Shown: in pieces, positions 14,347-23,092 of the stretch
Numbering within the stretch: the stretch's first letter is position 1
How the letters are laid out: the number at the start of each line of letters is the position of its first letter
Source of the DNA: Chloroflexota bacterium
Lineage (GTDB): Bacteria > Chloroflexota > Anaerolineae > Aggregatilineales > Phototrophicaceae
Direction: 5' to 3'
Assembly: GCA_026707745.1 (NCBI GenBank)
Contig: JAPOWG010000036.1
Coordinates: forward strand, 108,464 to 172,463
Length of the DNA: 64,000 nt
Made by a program: the position numbers and the translations under genes
The notes under the pieces: model-generated
The model's database searches: none
Seen by the model: only the letters and a program-made list of their open reading frames with translations
Told to the model about the DNA's origin: nothing

Positions 14347-16137
14347 ATGAATAAAATGCGCGCAGCAATGTACGACAATATCCCCTTAACCAAGCGACAG
14401 ATCCAGTCGCGCGCCTTTGGCAAAAGTTTTGATCGTGGTGAAGCGCTGTATACGAATTGCGCTATCTCGCGGACCGTCCGCCGCGGCGATGAGATCAACG
14501 CGCGATGCCGAGGATCCTATCCTCAACCCTATCGCGTCTGGGCAAGAATCCTGGCTGGGGAAATCGCTGTCACAAGTTGCGACTGCGAATATGATTGGGG
14601 CGGGGATTGCAAGCATATCGTCGCCTTGCTGCTCACGTATCTGCATCATCCAGAACGCTTTGAGGAAGCTGAGACACTGCGCGATGCGCTCATGTCACGC
14701 CAGAAAGAGGATTTGGTTGACATCATTGAAGAGATGATATTACTCCACCCAGAGCTCGAAGACATTGTTGAGGTCGTGGCAGGCGACGGCTCCTCAAATC
14801 AGCCTTTGGACCTGCAAAGCATTCGCCGGGAACTTAAGCAGTCTTTAGCATTCAGCGGTGTATGGATGGACCGCGTTGCGGAAGACAAGGTTTACGAACT
14901 CACCCGCCTGGGTAGCCGTCATGCTCTGCGCGGCGATTATGCCGATGCGATTGCCATCTATTGCGCCATTCTCCAAGAATGTAACGCCCATGACTATCCA
15001 ACGGATGACGAAGGGCAATATGTTGAGGCGATCAACAACACCGTCGCCCACTTGAAAGACGCGATTTCGCGCTTCAAATTTGCAAAGGATGAAGATTTGC
15101 GCCAGCAGGTACTCGATACGCTGGTGGACACATTGATATGGGATATCGAGTTTGGCGGGATCGACTATGGTTATGAAGCGGAAGACCTCATTCTGGAAAT
15201 AGCGCAATCAGCAGACATCACCCGCATTCGTGAACACGTTGGCTTGATCGCCGATCGCCACAGAGCAGAAAAGCGTTCCAGCAATTGGGGCGCCGAGGCT
15301 TATGAAAGTATTTTGATGAAATTGGACAGGATCGATTCGATTGATCCTGAAGAGACGCTAAAGCGTCTTCAAGCCAAGGAATTGCATTATCTATGCGCCA
15401 GCAAATTGCTTGACTTAGGACGCTATGAGCAGGCCGTCGGCATAATAGGCGAAAAAATGAAAAAGCCGCATGAATTAATACGCGGTCTTGATTTGCTGCG
15501 CAGCCACGATCAAGCGCAAACTGCGATTCAGCTTGCCGAAGGAGCGCTGGGCAGCGCGTATGACAACCGCATTATAGAATGGCTCATCGGTTTTTATCAG
15601 CAGCAGGAAGATCCGGAAACGGAGTTCCGCTGGCAATTGAAGCGGATGCGTACAGATGCGCATATCGACCATTATATTGGTTTGCGCGGGGTATCGGAGT
15701 CGCTCGATAACTGGCGAACTATCCGCCCGCAGATCGTCGCCGAACTGGAGAAAAAACAGGCGTATGAGGTACTGACCCTGGTGTGCTTGCATGAAAAAGA
15801 CTGGGATTTGGCATGGGTAACACTAGACAAAGTTTCGGAGCCGCAATTCCACCATGCCTCCCATGTCATTTACCGCCTTGACTTCACTGTGGCAGAAGCA
15901 TCGCGTCAGGTACTACCAGCGCCGGCCATCCCAGTTTATGTCAAATACGCCCGTGCTGAGATAGCGCTCAGAAAACGAAAGCGCTATGGCTACGCCGCGA
16001 AATTATTGCGGGAAGTCCGCGGGATGTATCGGCAAATGAATGATAGCGCAAGCTGGCAAAGGCTCATCGCCGATTTGCGGCGGGAGTTCGCGCGGTTGCC
16101 GGCCCTGCAGGATGAACTCAACAAAGCGAGCTTATAG
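14347..16137 (+). CDS. SWIM zinc-finger protein with helical repeat region
   Basis: About 596 aa. The SWIM zinc finger (CxCx(n)CxH) is at SCDCEYDWGGDCKHIVALLLTYL near residues 75-97, preceded by the usual FGKSFDRGEALY and a beta-rich segment. The rest is alpha-helical with TPR-like character (for example GDYADAIAIYCAILQE and LDLGRYEQAVGIIGEKM). SWIM proteins are thought to bind nucleic acid or protein. Start chosen at ATG 14347 because upstream in-frame codons overlap the SDR gene. The stop is followed after one base by the start of the first EEP-type gene, implying translational coupling. Confidence 0.85.
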   Translation: MNKMRAAMYDNIPLTKRQIQSRAFGKSFDRGEALYTNCAISRTVRRGDEINARCRGSYPQPYRVWARILAGEIAVTSCDCEYDWGGDCKHIVALLLTYLHHPERFEEAETLRDALMSRQKEDLVDIIEEMILLHPELEDIVEVVAGDGSSNQPLDLQSIRRELKQSLAFSGVWMDRVAEDKVYELTRLGSRHALRGDYADAIAIYCAILQECNAHDYPTDDEGQYVEAINNTVAHLKDAISRFKFAKDEDLRQQVLDTLVDTLIWDIEFGGIDYGYEAEDLILEIAQSADITRIREHVGLIADRHRAEKRSSNWGAEAYESILMKLDRIDSIDPEETLKRLQAKELHYLCASKLLDLGRYEQAVGIIGEKMKKPHELIRGLDLLRSHDQAQTAIQLAEGALGSAYDNRIIEWLIGFYQQQEDPETEFRWQLKRMRTDAHIDHYIGLRGVSESLDNWRTIRPQIVAELEKKQAYEVLTLVCLHEKDWDLAWVTLDKVSEPQFHHASHVIYRLDFTVAEASRQVLPAPAIPVYVKYARAEIALRKRKRYGYAAKLLREVRGMYRQMNDSASWQRLIADLRREFARLPALQDELNKASL

Positions 16138-16138
16138 C

Positions 16139-16882
16139 ATGAGAATACTGAACTGGAATACACAAATTGCCACGCCGCGTGGCGTTAATTGGCGCTTCGA
16201 AACCATCAAAGTAGTCATCGCGTTAAGGGAAGCGGACATCATTTGCCTTACGGAAGCTTATCCGGAAACAATGCCAAGCGGTGGCTATATCGTCACCAGC
16301 GGTTTATCCGGCTGGGAACGACACGAGAGGCTCGGCGCGCGCAGGGTGGTGCTTTGGAGCAGAAATCCCTGGACCGATGTGGACGATTTCGGATCGGCAC
16401 GATTGCCAGAAGGGCGATTTGTCCGCGCCGTGACCCAGGTTTACGGCAAGGCAGTAACCGTAGTCGGCATGTGCATACCTTTCCATAACTATCGCTACCA
16501 CGACTCCTGGGGGGAAAAGAAGCTGGCCATTTGGCAAGGCGCAATTGAATACCTCGACGCGCTGCGAGAAGACATCCTGCCGCAAGCAAGATATCAAGAA
16601 CGCACAATGCTGATTGGAGATTACCGTTTGCAGATTCCGCCAAGAACGTACCCGTATCCCTCAATGGTGGTCAACAAAAAGCGGGAAGAAACCTTCACCG
16701 GCTGGTCGATACCAACCGCCGTTGACTATAGGGCAGTAGGACTGGATAAACCCATGGTTGACCATATAGCGCTGACATCGGACTTCCGCGTGCGTTACAT
16801 GGACTTTATCAGCCGCTTCTCAACGGATATTCTGTCCCTCAGCGACCACAACGGCGTCTGTATTGGTGTGGATTTACCTTGA
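16139..16882 (+). CDS. Endonuclease/exonuclease/phosphatase-like protein, copy 1 (altered GDFN motif)
   Basis: A 247-aa protein with the EEP-fold order: MRILNWNTQ (motif with Asn), ICLTEAYPE (metal-binding Glu), VVLWSR, MLIGDYRLQ, then MVDHIAL and SLSDHNGVC (catalytic His). In the canonical GDFN motif the Asn is replaced by Arg here (GDYR), which may impair catalysis; the tandem paralog keeps GDFN. Its ATG is one base after the SWIM gene stop. Substrate unknown: DNA, RNA, phospholipid or phosphoester are all possible for this fold. Confidence 0.75.
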   Translation: MRILNWNTQIATPRGVNWRFETIKVVIALREADIICLTEAYPETMPSGGYIVTSGLSGWERHERLGARRVVLWSRNPWTDVDDFGSARLPEGRFVRAVTQVYGKAVTVVGMCIPFHNYRYHDSWGEKKLAIWQGAIEYLDALREDILPQARYQERTMLIGDYRLQIPPRTYPYPSMVVNKKREETFTGWSIPTAVDYRAVGLDKPMVDHIALTSDFRVRYMDFISRFSTDILSLSDHNGVCIGVDLP

Positions 16883-16923
16883 TTGGCAACAGTCGTACGA
16901 CTCACTAGAGGGGCGACAGTCGC

Positions 16924-17682
16924 ATGAAAATACTGAACTGGAATACGCAGGCGGACCGGCTGCGTGTGGGCGCGCCAAAGTTCGCGAGTTTGCGCGAACT
17001 CATCGCCGGATACGATGCGGACGTCATCTGTCTGACTGAGGCTTATCCCGAGTCCATGCCGGACGACGGTCACACGATAACCAGCGAAGTATCGGATTGG
17101 GGATGGCCCGAAGATAAAGGCGCGCGAAAAGTGGTGCTGTGGAGCCGTTTCGGCTGGAAGGATGTCGACACGCTCGGCTCGCCAGACATGCCGCCTGGAC
17201 GATTCATCAAAGCGACGACCGTCGTCGGCTATGAGCAATGGACGATAATCGGCATTTGCATCCCATACGCGCATTACCGCAATCACGAAAAATGGGGCGA
17301 GCAGCGCAAGACATTTTGGCAGGGCGCCTGCGAATATCTCGATGCCCTGAGCCGAGATTACCTACCTCGCTTGGTTCGCGAAGATTTCCTGCCATATAGC
17401 AAAGAACCCGTGCGCGCCATCCTGCTAGGGGATTTCAATTTGCAGATTCCGCCCTATAACTATCCGTACCGGCGCAGTGAAGTCAACCAAAAGCGCAAAG
17501 AGACTTTTGACGGTTGGCTGATACCCACCGCTGGCATCAGCCGCCACTTCATCGACCATGTCGCCATGTCCACAGATTTGCGGGTAAACTCTTTGCAGTA
17601 CATCAGCCGATACGCTCCCGACGACAGTCAACTGAGCGACCACAGCGGCATCTGTATCGAAATCGTTCACATATCTGATTGA
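16924..17682 (+). CDS. Endonuclease/exonuclease/phosphatase family protein, copy 2
   Basis: A 252-aa paralog of the preceding gene, sharing MKILNWNTQ, VICLTEAYPESMPDDG, KVVLWSR, GICIPYAHYRNHEKWGE and the C-terminal LSDHSGIC. The full metal-dependent hydrolase set is present here, including LLGDFNLQIPP (Asp and Asn). It lies 41 nt after copy 1 and is clearly a tandem duplication. Start ATG at 16924 with GAGGGGCGACA upstream. No signal peptide, so cytosolic. Confidence 0.8.
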   Translation: MKILNWNTQADRLRVGAPKFASLRELIAGYDADVICLTEAYPESMPDDGHTITSEVSDWGWPEDKGARKVVLWSRFGWKDVDTLGSPDMPPGRFIKATTVVGYEQWTIIGICIPYAHYRNHEKWGEQRKTFWQGACEYLDALSRDYLPRLVREDFLPYSKEPVRAILLGDFNLQIPPYNYPYRRSEVNQKRKETFDGWLIPTAGISRHFIDHVAMSTDLRVNSLQYISRYAPDDSQLSDHSGICIEIVHISD

Positions 17683-17719
17683 CTGCTCCGACTCAAGCAC
17701 AGAGCGAGGCGCTTCCAGC

Positions 17720-18844
17720 ATGAAACTCCCGCCATTCGAAATCGAACACTTCTTCCGCCAGCACGAGTTCAGCGCGCCGCATGGCATCAGCTCCTCCGAC
17801 TGCGAGCCGCTGACGCTGCCGGAGATCCTGGACTATGCCAGCCCGGAGAGACGCGGGCAATTCGAGAATCTATGGCTGGGCTACACCGAATCGCAAGGGC
17901 ATCCCGAATTGCGCCGCGCCATCGCCGACCTGCATGACGAGGGGATCGAGGCGGACCACGTGCTTGAAGTCGTGCCGGAAGAAGGCATATACGTACCGAT
18001 GAACGCCCTGTTGAACGAGGGCGATCATGTAGTCGCGATCTTCCCCAGCTTTCAGTCGCTATATGAAATCGGAGTCGGCATCGGCTGCGAGGTCTCGTTT
18101 TGGCGCGCGGAATGCGGCGAGACGGGCTGGAGCTTCGACATCGACGCGCTTGAACGCCTTGTCCGGGCGGATACCAAGATGCTCATCATCAACTTTCCGC
18201 ACAATCCTACCGGCGCCCTGCTCGAACAGGCTGAATTCGAGCGACTTGTCGACCTGGCGCGGCGGCATGATCTGATTCTCTATTCCGATGAGATCTATCG
18301 CTTCGCCGAGCAGGACCCGGCGAAGCGCCTGCCCTCGGCCTGCGAACTTTATGACAGAGCGGTCGTTCTGGGCGGGCTGTCAAAGTGCTTCGGACTGCCC
18401 GGCTTGCGCGTCGGTTGGCTGATCACGCGGGACGCAAGGCTGATGCATGAAATGCAAGAAATGAAGTCCTATACAACGATCTGCGGCAGCGCGCCCAGCG
18501 AGATCCTGGCGCTGATCGCCCTGGAGAACGCCGAAGCTCTGAGCGAACGCTGTGTGAACATCGTGCACGAGAATATCGAAGTCGCGCGTTCATTTTTCGA
18601 TCGCCACGACGACCTCTTTCGCATCCATTATCCGGGGGCGGGAACGGTCGGCTTGGTCGAATTGACCGCCGATATGGATGTCTCTGAATTCGCCGATGGC
18701 GCCGTGGGCGAAGCCGGGGTGATGGTGCTGCCGGCGAAGATCATGAAATTCGAGGGCAACTACTTCCGCATTGGTTTGGGGCGGCGCGCCCTGCCCCATG
18801 CGCTGGAGCCCTTCGAGCAATACGTGATGGATACCTTGTATTAG
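17720..18844 (+). CDS. PLP-dependent aminotransferase class I/II
   Basis: A 374-aa fold-type I aminotransferase. NFPHNPTG (158-165) contains the PLP-binding Asn. SDEIYR (189-194) holds the Asp and Tyr contacting the pyridine ring, and GGLSKCFGLPGLRVGW carries the Schiff-base Lys222 and the phosphate-binding Arg. Substrate cannot be fixed; similarity to aspartate/aromatic or capreomycidine-type enzymes is possible. GAGGCGCTTCCAGC precedes the ATG. It is convergent with the amidohydrolase gene ending at 18869, separated by only 24 nt. Confidence 0.88.
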   Translation: MKLPPFEIEHFFRQHEFSAPHGISSSDCEPLTLPEILDYASPERRGQFENLWLGYTESQGHPELRRAIADLHDEGIEADHVLEVVPEEGIYVPMNALLNEGDHVVAIFPSFQSLYEIGVGIGCEVSFWRAECGETGWSFDIDALERLVRADTKMLIINFPHNPTGALLEQAEFERLVDLARRHDLILYSDEIYRFAEQDPAKRLPSACELYDRAVVLGGLSKCFGLPGLRVGWLITRDARLMHEMQEMKSYTTICGSAPSEILALIALENAEALSERCVNIVHENIEVARSFFDRHDDLFRIHYPGAGTVGLVELTADMDVSEFADGAVGEAGVMVLPAKIMKFEGNYFRIGLGRRALPHALEPFEQYVMDTLY

Positions 18845-18868
18845 GCGCTTTGTGCGCTTGAGGTTCCA

Positions 18869-20053
18869 TCAATTCCCGTACAGTTCGCGGGCGTTGTCGG
18901 CCAAGATCATGCGCGCCGCTTCCTGCGCCTCGCCGACTGACAAGAATCCATCGTCAACCAGTTCCCCGAGGGCTTGACCCAATGCCTGTTTGCCCAAGAG
19001 CGCGCTGGTATAGAAGGGCTCTGGAGATCCATAGACGTCCGACCCGTAACAGACACGGGAGATCGGCGCCATTTCCAGCACTTCGGCGATGATGCGTTTG
19101 CCCGCGTTTCCGGCGAAGGGCAAGCCTTCTGAAATGTCGCACCAGATATTGGGCAGCACATTGGCCAGGTAGCCGGCTTCCCCGTGATAGGGATAGCCGG
19201 TGTGGACCAGCAGAAATTTACAGGCGCGATAGGCCGGGTAGCGCAGAAGTTCCATCAAGAGCGCCGGGCGGCAGGCCGCCAAATGCACCTCCCAATCGCC
19301 CATGCCGGTATGCACCTGGAAAGGTACGTCAAAGTCGATGCAGCGCTCGATGGCGCGGCAGAACAGATGGTCGCGCAGGTGCTTGACGGGATCGTCGCCG
19401 CGACCGCGCGCTCGCCGAAGCCTATCCAGCGCGACCCGACCTTGATCGGGCGAGCGGCTGCCGGGATCGATATCGAGTCCCGTTCGGTAGGCGATGATCG
19501 ACTTAAGACCTCTGTAGCCCCCGTTGCCCAGGGCCTCGGCGATGGACTCATCGTAGCGCTGCCGGAATTCCGACCAGCCGCAGTCGTCGTCCAGCAGGTC
19601 TTGAATCAAAACTTCTATGCGGAAGACCGGCAGGACCTCGACGCCGACTTCGGCGCGGAACTTGTCCAGGTTGATCTGCGGCAGCGGATAGCCGTCATCA
19701 ACGATCAAGGCTTCGATCCTGCCCGCTTGATGCAGCCTTCCCGCATAATTCGCGTATCCTTCGTTCGCGATCGCTCGGTTGCGCGCGGCGACTACGGCAT
19801 CAACCGTCGTCGCCACGCCGAAGTATTCCGCCAGGCGATGGAGCATAAAGCGGAAGTAGAGCGTATCGCGCTTGAGCCGCCCCAACATCGTTAGCGCGGC
19901 AGCGTCAACATCGATACCCCCTTCTTGCAGATAGGCGGGCGAGCCGCCGCCAAAGGCCAGGGCATCCACCCATTCTTCCGGGCTGAGCGCGTCTGCCCGC
20001 CTATAGGGATGGCAATGCACATCGACCACCGGCAAATCGCTGAAATCGAGCAT
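18869..20053 (-). CDS. Amidohydrolase (TIM-barrel metal-dependent hydrolase), FluG N-terminal-domain type
   Basis: A 394-aa protein opening with VVDVHCHPYRR (HxH metal ligands at about 13 and 15). Further metal-site candidates lie in FQVHTGMGDWEVH, KFLLVHTGYPYHGE and VCYGSDVYGSPE (Asp near the C terminus). Its start codon overlaps the stop of the upstream glutamine-synthetase-like gene (TGATG). Adjacent amidohydrolase plus GS-like domains are fused in fungal and plant FluG/nodulin proteins. I infer hydrolysis of an amide or gamma-glutamyl conjugate linked to the GS-like partner; the substrate is unknown. Confidence 0.8.
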   Translation of the reverse strand: MLDFSDLPVVDVHCHPYRRADALSPEEWVDALAFGGGSPAYLQEGGIDVDAAALTMLGRLKRDTLYFRFMLHRLAEYFGVATTVDAVVAARNRAIANEGYANYAGRLHQAGRIEALIVDDGYPLPQINLDKFRAEVGVEVLPVFRIEVLIQDLLDDDCGWSEFRQRYDESIAEALGNGGYRGLKSIIAYRTGLDIDPGSRSPDQGRVALDRLRRARGRGDDPVKHLRDHLFCRAIERCIDFDVPFQVHTGMGDWEVHLAACRPALLMELLRYPAYRACKFLLVHTGYPYHGEAGYLANVLPNIWCDISEGLPFAGNAGKRIIAEVLEMAPISRVCYGSDVYGSPEPFYTSALLGKQALGQALGELVDDGFLSVGEAQEAARMILADNARELYGN

Positions 20054-21396
20054 CAGGGCGCCTCCAGGTACATCTCACGCTCCCAGGGGTGCACGGTCAA
20101 ATTGTAAGTTTCCAGTTCCAGGCGCTTGACCTTGAGGAACTCAGCCCCGGCGACCGGCGCCAGGGCTGACATCAGCACCTCGTCGTTTTGCAGCGCATCC
20201 AGGGCGACGGGCAAGCTGCGCGGCAGGAATTGGATGCCTTGCGCCGCGCTCTGCGCCTCGCTGAAATGCCCGACATCTTCATCGTTGAAAGGCGGGCCGG
20301 GATCGGCTTTGCTCCGCATGCCATCCCAGCCAGCGGCGAGCAGCGCTGTCAAGAAGAAATAGGGATTGCAGGTATTGTCGCCGGCGCGGTATTCGACGCG
20401 GCAGCGCTTGTTGACATCGGGCACGCGCAGCAAAACGCCGCGATTGCCCACGCCCCAGGCGATATGCGCGGGGGCCCAGGAGGCAGGCTGCAAGCGCTTG
20501 TAGGAGTTGACAGTGGGCGCGCCCAGCCCGCAGATGCCGGGCGCGTGCGCCATCAAGCCAGCGATGAAATGCCGACCGGTTTCGCTCAAGGGATTTTCCA
20601 GCCCCTCGCCCGCCAGCAGATTGCTGCCGGAGTCTTTATCCCAAAGCGCCAGGTTGGCGTGTAAACCGTTGCCGGCCAGTTCTGTGAAAGGTTTTGGCAT
20701 GTAAGAGGCGATCAGTCCGCGCCGCAGCGCCAGCGCTCGCGTGACTTCTTTAGTAATGAGATAGCGATCGGCAGCCGCCAGCGGCGCGTCGTAGCGCACC
20801 GAGAATTCGAACTGCGAGGCGCCGTATTCCTTTCCCATTTGCTCGACCTGGATGCCCATCGATTCCAGGGTCGCGACGATGTCGTGCAAGAAATCGGCAA
20901 ACTGATTCAAGCCCGCGACGGTGAACATGCCCCCGGCGCGGGGTGGCGCAACATCGCCATCCCCCGTCTTGGCGAAGAGGCTGAACTCCGCTTCCAGCGC
21001 GGCGGTGATTTCGATGCCTTGCCCGGCGAACAGGGACAGGGTTCGCCCCAAGATCTGTCGCGGACAAGCGTCAAAGGGCTGATAGTCCTCGGTCATCATA
21101 TTGCAGAGCACGATGGCTGTGTTGTCGAGATAGGGCAATTTCCAATAGGCGTCGGGATCGGGCAGCGCCAGGAAGTCGCCGGTCTGCGCCTGCCAGATGC
21201 CATCGGGCGCCATGTGATCATCGACGCCGAAACTCAGATTGGCGCGGGCAAATACCACGCCGCTCTCGACGACCTCAGCGAATCGGCTTTTTGGGATCGT
21301 CTTGGCGCAAGCGCGCCCATTGAAATCGTGGTAAGTCACCCAGAGGTTTTCGATTTTGTCGTCTTTAAGGCGATTCAATAAGTCTTGTCCGTCCAT
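20053..21396 (-). CDS. Glutamine synthetase family protein (gamma-glutamylation type)
   Basis: About 447 aa, the size of GS-I-like enzymes. Visible elements: an N-terminal beta-grasp segment (VTYHDFNGRACAKTIPKSRF), metal-binding Glu in ALEAEFSLF, YGASQFEFSV, GNGLHANLALW (GS: GSGMHxH, where the second His is Asn here), and CRVEYRAGDNTCNPYFFLTALLAAG with the active-site Arg residues. The altered metal/ATP region suggests a gamma-glutamyl-amine ligase rather than true ammonia assimilation. GGAG is 6 nt before the ATG at 21396; an ATG at 21408 lacks a site. It overlaps the next gene by TGATG. Confidence 0.82.
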   Translation of the reverse strand: MDGQDLLNRLKDDKIENLWVTYHDFNGRACAKTIPKSRFAEVVESGVVFARANLSFGVDDHMAPDGIWQAQTGDFLALPDPDAYWKLPYLDNTAIVLCNMMTEDYQPFDACPRQILGRTLSLFAGQGIEITAALEAEFSLFAKTGDGDVAPPRAGGMFTVAGLNQFADFLHDIVATLESMGIQVEQMGKEYGASQFEFSVRYDAPLAAADRYLITKEVTRALALRRGLIASYMPKPFTELAGNGLHANLALWDKDSGSNLLAGEGLENPLSETGRHFIAGLMAHAPGICGLGAPTVNSYKRLQPASWAPAHIAWGVGNRGVLLRVPDVNKRCRVEYRAGDNTCNPYFFLTALLAAGWDGMRSKADPGPPFNDEDVGHFSEAQSAAQGIQFLPRSLPVALDALQNDEVLMSALAPVAGAEFLKVKRLELETYNLTVHPWEREMYLEAP

Positions 21397-21442
21397 ATTT
21401 GGCTCCATAAATCAAATTGAGTCATTACACCTGAAATCTAAC

Positions 21443-21472
21443 CACCGAGGACACCGAGGACACCGAGATTTA
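21443..21472 (+). repeat. CACCGAGGA short tandem repeat
   Basis: ACCACCGAGGACACCGAGGA followed by CACCGAG, a short direct repeat. A related stretch (ACCACCGAGGGCGCCGAG TACACCGAG) lies at about 59333-59360. Non-coding; nature unknown. Confidence 0.5.
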
Positions 21473-21540
21473 CCCTCTTGACTGCCAAAATAGAGGCGGC
21501 GCAGGGGCGAGTAGCCCGTGTAACATGATTTTGAAATTGC

Positions 21541-21561
21541 GGGCGTTTCAGCGAAACGCCC
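21541..21561 (+). repeat. GGGCG-type 21-nt hairpin
   Basis: GGGCGTTTC-AGC-GAAACGCCC followed by CTAC. Same 9-bp stem and 3-nt loop as other copies, but with different inner base pairs. Between convergent/consecutive minus genes. Confidence 0.8.
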
Positions 21562-21657
21562 CTACAGATTACGAAAAATGAAGTTATCGATGGCCCACAC
21601 AATATGAATTTGAAGCGATTGCCCTGCGATCCGCAAGGGATTGGCGGCAAGATGCGC

Positions 21658-22884
21658 TTAGTTCAAGGTATTCTTGTAAATTACGCCATCTTTCATGATG
21701 ATGCGCAGGTTTGTCTCCGGCTCGGTCATCACGCGCAGATCCGCCAGCGGATCACCGTCCATCACCAGCAGATCGGCATGCGCGCCGGGGATGACCTCGC
21801 CCAACTCGCCACTGCGACAGAGCAGATCCGCGCCATTGCAGGTGGCTGCGCGCAGCGCATCAATTGCCGGGATGATTTCGCCGCGGATAGCGAACTCGTC
21901 CAGTTGACGGCGGTGCATCTGGCCCAGGAGATCGGTGCCGTATGCCATTTTCACGCCGCCGCTATAGGCCATATCAAGCGCGCGTTTGCCGGCGTCCAGC
22001 ACATCAAAGACTTTTCTATAGAGTTCTTCCGGCAAGCCAGCCTCGATGCCTTCGTCCGCCAGCGCCTGATAGATCGAAAGGGTCGGCACCAGATAAGCGT
22101 CGTTCTCCAGCAGGAGGTCGACGCTTTCTTCGTCCATGAGGTTGCCGTGTTCCACCGTGCGCGCGCCACAGCGCAAGGCGCGATTGATAGCGCGGGCGGT
22201 ATAGGCGTGGACCATGACATAGAGGTTGGCCGCTTCGGCTTCTTCAACCGCCGCGCGGATCTCGTCTTCGGAAAACTGGGTGCTGTCGATGCGGTCGGTG
22301 GGAGAGGCGACGCCGCCGGAGCACATCAGTTTGATATGGTGAGCGCCGCGGCGGACTTCTTCGCGGCAGGCGCGGCGCAATTCGCTGAGTCCATCGCAGA
22401 CCCAGCCCAAGCCCGGTGTCAGCCAACTGTAGCCGATACCGTCATCGCCGGAGCTGCGCATGTCGCCATGGCCACCGGTTTGCGACAGGGCGTGACCGCA
22501 AAAGAAAATCCGAGGTCCGGCTATCAAGCCTTCGTCGACGGCCTGGGCCAAACCCCAATCGGCGCCGCCGCCGTCGCGCACTGTGGTGAAGCCGCGCATC
22601 AGCATGCCTTCGAGGATTTTCGCCGTGTGTGCGGTCACGTAGGCGGGCGACCAGTGGCGTATGGCGGAAAGGTGGGCGGTGGCGGCGGTGACATGCACAT
22701 GCGAATCGCAAAGTCCGGGCATGACCACCCGTCCGCCGATGTCGATGGCGGCGGCATCGGTCTGCGGCTCCGTCTCGCTCACGGCGCTGATCTTGCCATC
22801 CTCGATGAGGATATGTCGATCGGGCAGCATGTCGCCGCCGCGCACATCAAGGACGCGCGCATTGGTCAAGAGCAGATCGGTCAT
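21658..22884 (-). CDS. Amidohydrolase family protein (imidazolonepropionase/prolidase-like)
   Basis: A 408-aa TIM-barrel metallohydrolase with an N-terminal beta sandwich (LLLTNARVLDVRGGDMLPDRHILIEDGKI). It carries the HxH motif in CDSHVHVTA (about 60-62) and TTVRDGGGADWG, His candidates in YVMVHAYTARAINRAL and GARTVEHGNLMDE, and the catalytic Asp in KMAYGTDLLG. The family includes Xaa-Pro dipeptidases, imidazolonepropionase-like enzymes and other cyclic amide hydrolases. AGGAGG is 6 nt upstream of the ATG. It may share function with the GS-like and amidohydrolase genes 250 nt downstream. Confidence 0.85.
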   Translation of the reverse strand: MTDLLLTNARVLDVRGGDMLPDRHILIEDGKISAVSETEPQTDAAAIDIGGRVVMPGLCDSHVHVTAATAHLSAIRHWSPAYVTAHTAKILEGMLMRGFTTVRDGGGADWGLAQAVDEGLIAGPRIFFCGHALSQTGGHGDMRSSGDDGIGYSWLTPGLGWVCDGLSELRRACREEVRRGAHHIKLMCSGGVASPTDRIDSTQFSEDEIRAAVEEAEAANLYVMVHAYTARAINRALRCGARTVEHGNLMDEESVDLLLENDAYLVPTLSIYQALADEGIEAGLPEELYRKVFDVLDAGKRALDMAYSGGVKMAYGTDLLGQMHRRQLDEFAIRGEIIPAIDALRAATCNGADLLCRSGELGEVIPGAHADLLVMDGDPLADLRVMTEPETNLRIIMKDGVIYKNTLN

Positions 22885-23092
22885 CAGATCCTCCTATGCG
22901 TTGTTAACTGAAACATGGCAGGCTACGAGTGTAACAGATGAGCCGCTTCCTGACGAAAATACAGGAGCGCGTACGCGTGAAGACGGCGAGATTGCCTTTG
23001 CCGGGCTATGATGGCATCAAGTCAAGAAGCCCAAACGGTTGGTAAGCACGAAGCGAGATGCTCCGGTTTGCCGGGTCGCGGTGGCGCCTGCG

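Noticed and set aside
21604..22911. 435-codon plus-strand frame opposite the amidohydrolase at 21658
   Set aside because: Shadow of the coding minus strand; composition is low-information and no start signal is present.
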